Source of the DNA: Sulfurimicrobium sp031426915
GTDB taxonomy: Bacteria > Pseudomonadota > Gammaproteobacteria > Burkholderiales > Sulfuricellaceae
Assembly (NCBI GenBank): GCA_031426915.1
Contig: JASJPB010000011.1
Coordinates: 1 to 64,000, forward strand
Length of the DNA: 64,000 nucleotides
Direction: 5' to 3'
In this document: in pieces, positions 60,578-64,000 of the stretch
Layout: each line of letters begins with the position of its first letter
Position numbering within the stretch: the stretch's first letter is position 1
Notes under the pieces: generated by a model
Seen by the model: the letters and a program-made list of their open reading frames with translations, nothing else
Told to the model about the DNA's origin: nothing
The model's database searches: none
Made by a program: the position numbers and the translations under genes

Positions 60578-61390
60578 ATGACAGTACGCAACGCTCTGGA
60601 AGTCGCTACTATAACTGACGCTGGGGTCGTTCGTGCGTTCAACGAGGATACCATTGCCACCGAGCTCGATTTGGGCCTGGCTGTGGTTGCGGATGGAATG
60701 GGCGGGTACAAGGCTGGCGATGTGGCCAGCGGGATGGCCGCCTCGATCGTGGTGGAGGAAGTCAAGCGACAGTTGCGCGAAATCGGGCAGGAAGGGGATG
60801 CATGTTCCCGGCTACTGCATGAGGCAGTGGCTAAAGCCAATCAGGCAATTCATCAGGCAGCCCAAGCGAATCCACAATATCACGGCATGGGCACCACGCT
60901 GGTGGCAACCCTGTTCCAAGATAACCGGCTCTACTTCACCCATGTGGGCGATTCCCGTCTCTACCGTCTGCGTCAGGGCAAACTTGTGGCTTTGACACAG
61001 GACCATTCCATCCTTCATGAGCAGGTTTCCCTGGGTCTGATTTCTTCAGATGATGCAAAAACTTCGCATAACCGTAATCTGGTGACCCGCGCGCTGGGTG
61101 TCGAGCCTGGCATCGAGTGTGAAGTGGTGGCGCAGGAGGTTGAGCCGGGTGATATTTACCTGCTCTGTTCGGATGGACTGAACGACATGGTGGACGATGC
61201 CGACATCGAACTGGCTCTGAGCGCGCTGCAAGCTAATTCCTCGCTGACGGTACGGCAGTTGCTCATGATGGCCAACGATAACGGAGGACATGACAACATT
61301 TCGGTGATTCTGGTCAAGGTGCTCAAGCCGTTTCCCGCCGTAGAGCCATCCCAGGGCCTGTTCGATCGTCTGTTCGGTTGGCTTAAATAG
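60578..61390 (+). CDS. PP2C-family Ser/Thr phosphatase (copy 2)
   Basis: This 270-residue PP2C phosphatase is paralogous to that at 56478-57254, with intact VRAFNEDT, VADGMGGY, HVGDSRLYRL, CSDGLNDM and GGHDNISVIL metal-site motifs. It is divergent from the PEGA-domain kinase, whose phosphorylation it probably reverses. The FHA protein follows after 17 bases. Confidence 0.94.
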   Translation: MTVRNALEVATITDAGVVRAFNEDTIATELDLGLAVVADGMGGYKAGDVASGMAASIVVEEVKRQLREIGQEGDACSRLLHEAVAKANQAIHQAAQANPQYHGMGTTLVATLFQDNRLYFTHVGDSRLYRLRQGKLVALTQDHSILHEQVSLGLISSDDAKTSHNRNLVTRALGVEPGIECEVVAQEVEPGDIYLLCSDGLNDMVDDADIELALSALQANSSLTVRQLLMMANDNGGHDNISVILVKVLKPFPAVEPSQGLFDRLFGWLK

Positions 61391-61407
61391 GGGCGGGAGA
61401 GGCAATC

Positions 61408-62106
61408 ATGGCAAAACTGGTTTTAACTCTAGATGGCGATGTGCTCGGTTACCACTTCCTGGACCAGGCACGTTTCAGCATTGGGCGCAAACCCCATAAC
61501 GACATGCAGATAGATGACACTTCGGTGAGCAAGGAACACGCAGTGATCCTCACGGTTGGCAATGACCAGATACTGGAGGATCTGGGTAGCACCAACGGTA
61601 CCTTCGTCAACGGCACCAAAATACAGAAGCACATCCTGCAAAACAATGACATCATCGACGTCGGCCGTTATCAACTCAAATACATCAACCAGAAAGCCCA
61701 GGTTGGGATGGATTTTGACCGCACCATGATGATGCCGATGATGAACATGAGGCATCGCAATGGTCAGGGTGTGACCCAGACCCAAACGCCCGAGCAGGTT
61801 GATACGGCTGTTTCCGTGGCGCGGACTGCGAATGCCGCTTTTCCTCTTGGCGGGGTCAAGGGGCTGCATGGCGTCCATGTGGGCCGGACGCTCGAACTGA
61901 ACCGTCCTCTGGCAACATTCGGCAAGGCGGGCGAGCAAGTGGCTGTGATCAACCGTCGTCCGCACGGATACTCCATCACTCACGTGGAAGGCAGGAAAAC
62001 GCCGCAGATAAATGGTCGCCCGATCGGAACCGAGCCGCAGGCATTACAGGAAGGGGATGAGATTGAAGTGGGTGGGGAGCGGCTTCGGTTTTTCTTGAAG
62101 TATTGA
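61408..62106 (+). CDS. Two-FHA-domain phosphopeptide-binding protein (copy 2)
   Basis: This 232-residue paralogue of the protein at 57259-58002 has an N-terminal canonical FHA domain (GRKPHND, SKEHA, LGSTNGTFVNG) and a C-terminal FHA-like domain without the phosphate-binding residues. A Met-rich linker (MMMPMMNMRH) joins them. It is probably the phospho-threonine reader for the neighbouring kinase. Confidence 0.88.
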   Translation: MAKLVLTLDGDVLGYHFLDQARFSIGRKPHNDMQIDDTSVSKEHAVILTVGNDQILEDLGSTNGTFVNGTKIQKHILQNNDIIDVGRYQLKYINQKAQVGMDFDRTMMMPMMNMRHRNGQGVTQTQTPEQVDTAVSVARTANAAFPLGGVKGLHGVHVGRTLELNRPLATFGKAGEQVAVINRRPHGYSITHVEGRKTPQINGRPIGTEPQALQEGDEIEVGGERLRFFLKY

Positions 62107-62159
62107 TGACCGGCGTGGCGTACAAAATGCCTGCGCCTGGCGGTGAGGCGACCCTCAGC

Positions 62160-62897
62160 TCATCTAGCGACAATCTGGCCGGTGACGCCCAGGCTATCTC
62201 CACCCATCAGATACAAATACTGTGGCATCAGGCTTTCCGCGGAAGGCAGTGATTCCTTGAGTTCTCCCGGATGGGTCCTGCTGCGCTGGGGCGATTGTAC
62301 CGGGCCTGGAACGATGCAATTGATTCGCAGGTTGGGGCAGAGCTCCAGTTCTTGCGCCCATATTTTTACCAGCGTTTCTACCCCTGCCTTGGATACCGCA
62401 AAATTGCCCCAGTAAGCTGCCGGTGAATGGCCGTGGTTTTCCGATGTCATGATGATGGAGGCATCCGGTGCTTTCTTCAGTAGCGGCAGACAGGCGCGGG
62501 TCAGCGCGAAGGGCGCTATCAGATTGACGCGCAGGGAGGTCTGCCATTGCTCCAGGGTTTGCTCCTCCAGGCTGCGTAATTTGTCGAGGTGCGCCGCGTT
62601 GTGCAGGATGCCGTCGAGTCGCCCCATCTGGCCTCGGATGCCGCCGGCGAGTGCTTCGTAATCCTTGTCTTCGGCGCTCGCCAGATCAAGCGGAAAAATG
62701 GCTGCCTGGGGTAAGCCCGCCGCTTCGATTTCATCATAAACGGCTTCGAGCTTTTTTATTTTGCGGCCGTGCAGGATCACGGTTGCACCATGGGCGGCGA
62801 AAGCCAGCGCCGCCGTGCGGCCGATGCCCTGACCTGCTCCGGTTACGAGTATGACGCGGCCCTGGAGTAAATTATTGGCAGCTAGATAGGTTTTCAT
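62160..62897 (-). CDS. YciK-like short-chain dehydrogenase with altered active site
   Basis: This 245-residue protein has the SDR fold, with the cofactor loop TGAGQGIGR and the NAA motif (LHNAAHLD). It is closest in overall sequence to E. coli YciK. The catalytic YxxxK reads F-A-V-S-K, and the catalytic Ser position thirteen residues earlier is Glu, so normal dehydrogenase chemistry is doubtful. Its start overlaps the stop of hpnE (ATGA). The function is unknown. Confidence 0.85.
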   Translation of the reverse strand: MKTYLAANNLLQGRVILVTGAGQGIGRTAALAFAAHGATVILHGRKIKKLEAVYDEIEAAGLPQAAIFPLDLASAEDKDYEALAGGIRGQMGRLDGILHNAAHLDKLRSLEEQTLEQWQTSLRVNLIAPFALTRACLPLLKKAPDASIIMTSENHGHSPAAYWGNFAVSKAGVETLVKIWAQELELCPNLRINCIVPGPVQSPQRSRTHPGELKESLPSAESLMPQYLYLMGGDSLGVTGQIVAR

Positions 62898-64000
62898 GGG
62901 GTTTCACAGATAAGTTTTGCGCATTTTACCCCACTTTTTACCGCGCCTTCGAGCGTTGCGGGGTAATCTCCCGCCGTGTAGTCCCCGGCAAGATAAAAAT
63001 TAGCCAGCACCGTGACCTGATGCGGTCGTTCCAGCCCTACCGAACAGCAGAACGTGGCGCGTTTTTCGGTAATGACCTGGTGCCACAAAGGGGTGGGGAG
63101 GCCAAATTCGCGCTTTAATTCCATGTCGATTGCTGCGGCCAATTGTTCCGGCGCCAAATCCTGATACGCACCCTCCGCGCTGATGACGGCCGCCAGCAAG
63201 CCGGGCGTGAGATGGGTTTGACCGCGATCGAAAACCCAATGCGCATGGCCGCCACTCATTCCCAGCATCGGGCGCGGCAGTCGCACGGAGTCGGGATATT
63301 GCAGGTAGACCGTGGCGATGGGCTGGTAGGAAAATGAGCTTATCAAGCGGGTTGCGCTAGCCAGTTCCTGCAATCCGGCCAGCAAGGGCAGAGCGTGCTG
63401 GGGTGCGGTGGCGCAAATGACATGGCTGAAGGCTTCCCTGCCTCCGTCCCATTCCAGCACAAAATCCGCTCCATCGCGTTCCAGGTTGCGTATCCGGGCG
63501 TTCGCATGCAGCGTGCCACCGCGATTCTGGATGTAGGCAGAAGCTTTTAGCGGAAACAGGGTCGACAAGTCCACCCGGGGCAATACCAGATCGCTGTCGC
63601 TGCGGGCGTGGCTGAAGCTGTCGCGCAGCACGTTGAGGAATACCTGGGCCGAGGCTTGGGATATCGGGGTGTTGAGCGCCGCGAGACAGAGCGGTTCCCA
63701 GAGCAGGCGCACAATATTGCCACCCTGGCGGTGGCGGGCAAACAAGGAGGCGACGCTTTCGTCCTGCTTCAGCTGGAATTCCTGCAACCGTAGCATGGAA
63801 GCGAAGCGGATTGCACTCAGCCGTTCATCCCAAGTGAATCCGCGCGCCCCCAGCAATCCGGCAAGCAGATGCAGCGGTGCCGGTAGCCGGGGCGTTTTGA
63901 GCTCGAAATGGCCCGAAACCGCCAGTTCCAGTGGCAATCTTGTTACATCATCGGGGTTCGCGCCGGTGAGGGCCATCAGACGCAATGTTTCGCGGTAGGC
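62894..64000 (-). CDS. hpnE: Hydroxysqualene dehydroxylase HpnE (N-terminus beyond window)
   Basis: The visible 368 residues match the central and C-terminal parts of the HpnE FAD-dependent amine-oxidase-like family. It shows SLFARHRQGGNIVRLLWEPLCLAALNT, then VLPRVDLSTLF, and the C-terminal FAD contact FYLAGDYTAGDYPATLEGAVKSG. It converts hydroxysqualene to squalene for hopanoid synthesis. The frame is open to the right edge, so the N-terminal nucleotide-binding motif lies outside. It is coupled to the downstream SDR gene by a 4-base overlap. Confidence 0.9.
   Translation of the reverse strand, partial: AYRETLRLMALTGANPDDVTRLPLELAVSGHFELKTPRLPAPLHLLAGLLGARGFTWDERLSAIRFASMLRLQEFQLKQDESVASLFARHRQGGNIVRLLWEPLCLAALNTPISQASAQVFLNVLRDSFSHARSDSDLVLPRVDLSTLFPLKASAYIQNRGGTLHANARIRNLERDGADFVLEWDGGREAFSHVICATAPQHALPLLAGLQELASATRLISSFSYQPIATVYLQYPDSVRLPRPMLGMSGGHAHWVFDRGQTHLTPGLLAAVISAEGAYQDLAPEQLAAAIDMELKREFGLPTPLWHQVITEKRATFCCSVGLERPHQVTVLANFYLAGDYTAGDYPATLEGAVKSGVKCAKLICETP

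Overview
The window looks like a chromosomal segment of a high-GC betaproteobacterium, probably a sulfur- or iron-metabolising member of the Nitrosomonadales/Gallionellales type. This is an inference. It rests on priB inside the rpsF-rpsR-rplI operon, FimV-type proteins, a TssQ-like lipoprotein, DUF4124 and DUF3330 proteins, HpnE, a DsrC-family protein, and smpB divergent from ratA-rnfH. There are two assembly gaps (28315-28414 and 50951-50960). No CRISPR array, rRNA operon, insertion sequence or prophage was recognised.

Layout. 1-12 kb: a GAF/PAS/GGDEF/EAL signalling protein, a thioredoxin/DsbD-like membrane protein, a CDF metal exporter, a FimV-domain protein, ArsB, a divergent DsrC-like/MarR pair with a palindromic operator, an MscS channel with a cyclic-nucleotide domain, CrcB plus DUF190, and a TauE/SafE permease. 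12-16 kb: secreted proteins, including one with an LDL-receptor class A motif, and the NAD(P)HX repair enzyme. 16-24 kb: TPR, HEAT, glycosyltransferase and CheY-like genes, where the glycosyltransferase has lost key residues, then purL.

24-38 kb is the main accessory region. It holds a Ser/Thr kinase with Sel1 repeats, a large secreted IPT/TIG-repeat protein, three tandem tail-collar (microcystin-dependent-protein-like) proteins, DUF6916, a GNAT acetyltransferase, an orphan cysteine-rich protein, and a 1314-residue BTAD/SARP-type regulator whose cyclase domain has lost its metal ligands. Two homologous promoters here each carry heptamer-like direct repeats with an 11-bp period placed just upstream of the -10, as SARP regulators are known to use. 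This makes a plausible, self-contained and little-described regulated system.

38-64 kb is mostly housekeeping: hrpB, guaA and guaB (separated by a four-helix-bundle gene), a FimV protein, ratA/rnfH/smpB, srkA, two tRNAs, rpsF-priB-rpsR-rplI, dnaB, alr and radA. A duplicated phospho-signalling block follows: PP2C phosphatase plus two-FHA-domain protein twice, a PEGA-domain Ser/Thr kinase, and a TssQ-like lipoprotein. The kinase, phosphatase and FHA proteins probably form a Thr-phosphorylation circuit like those that control type VI secretion, although no T6SS core gene lies here. The window ends with an SDR lacking its catalytic Tyr and a truncated hpnE.
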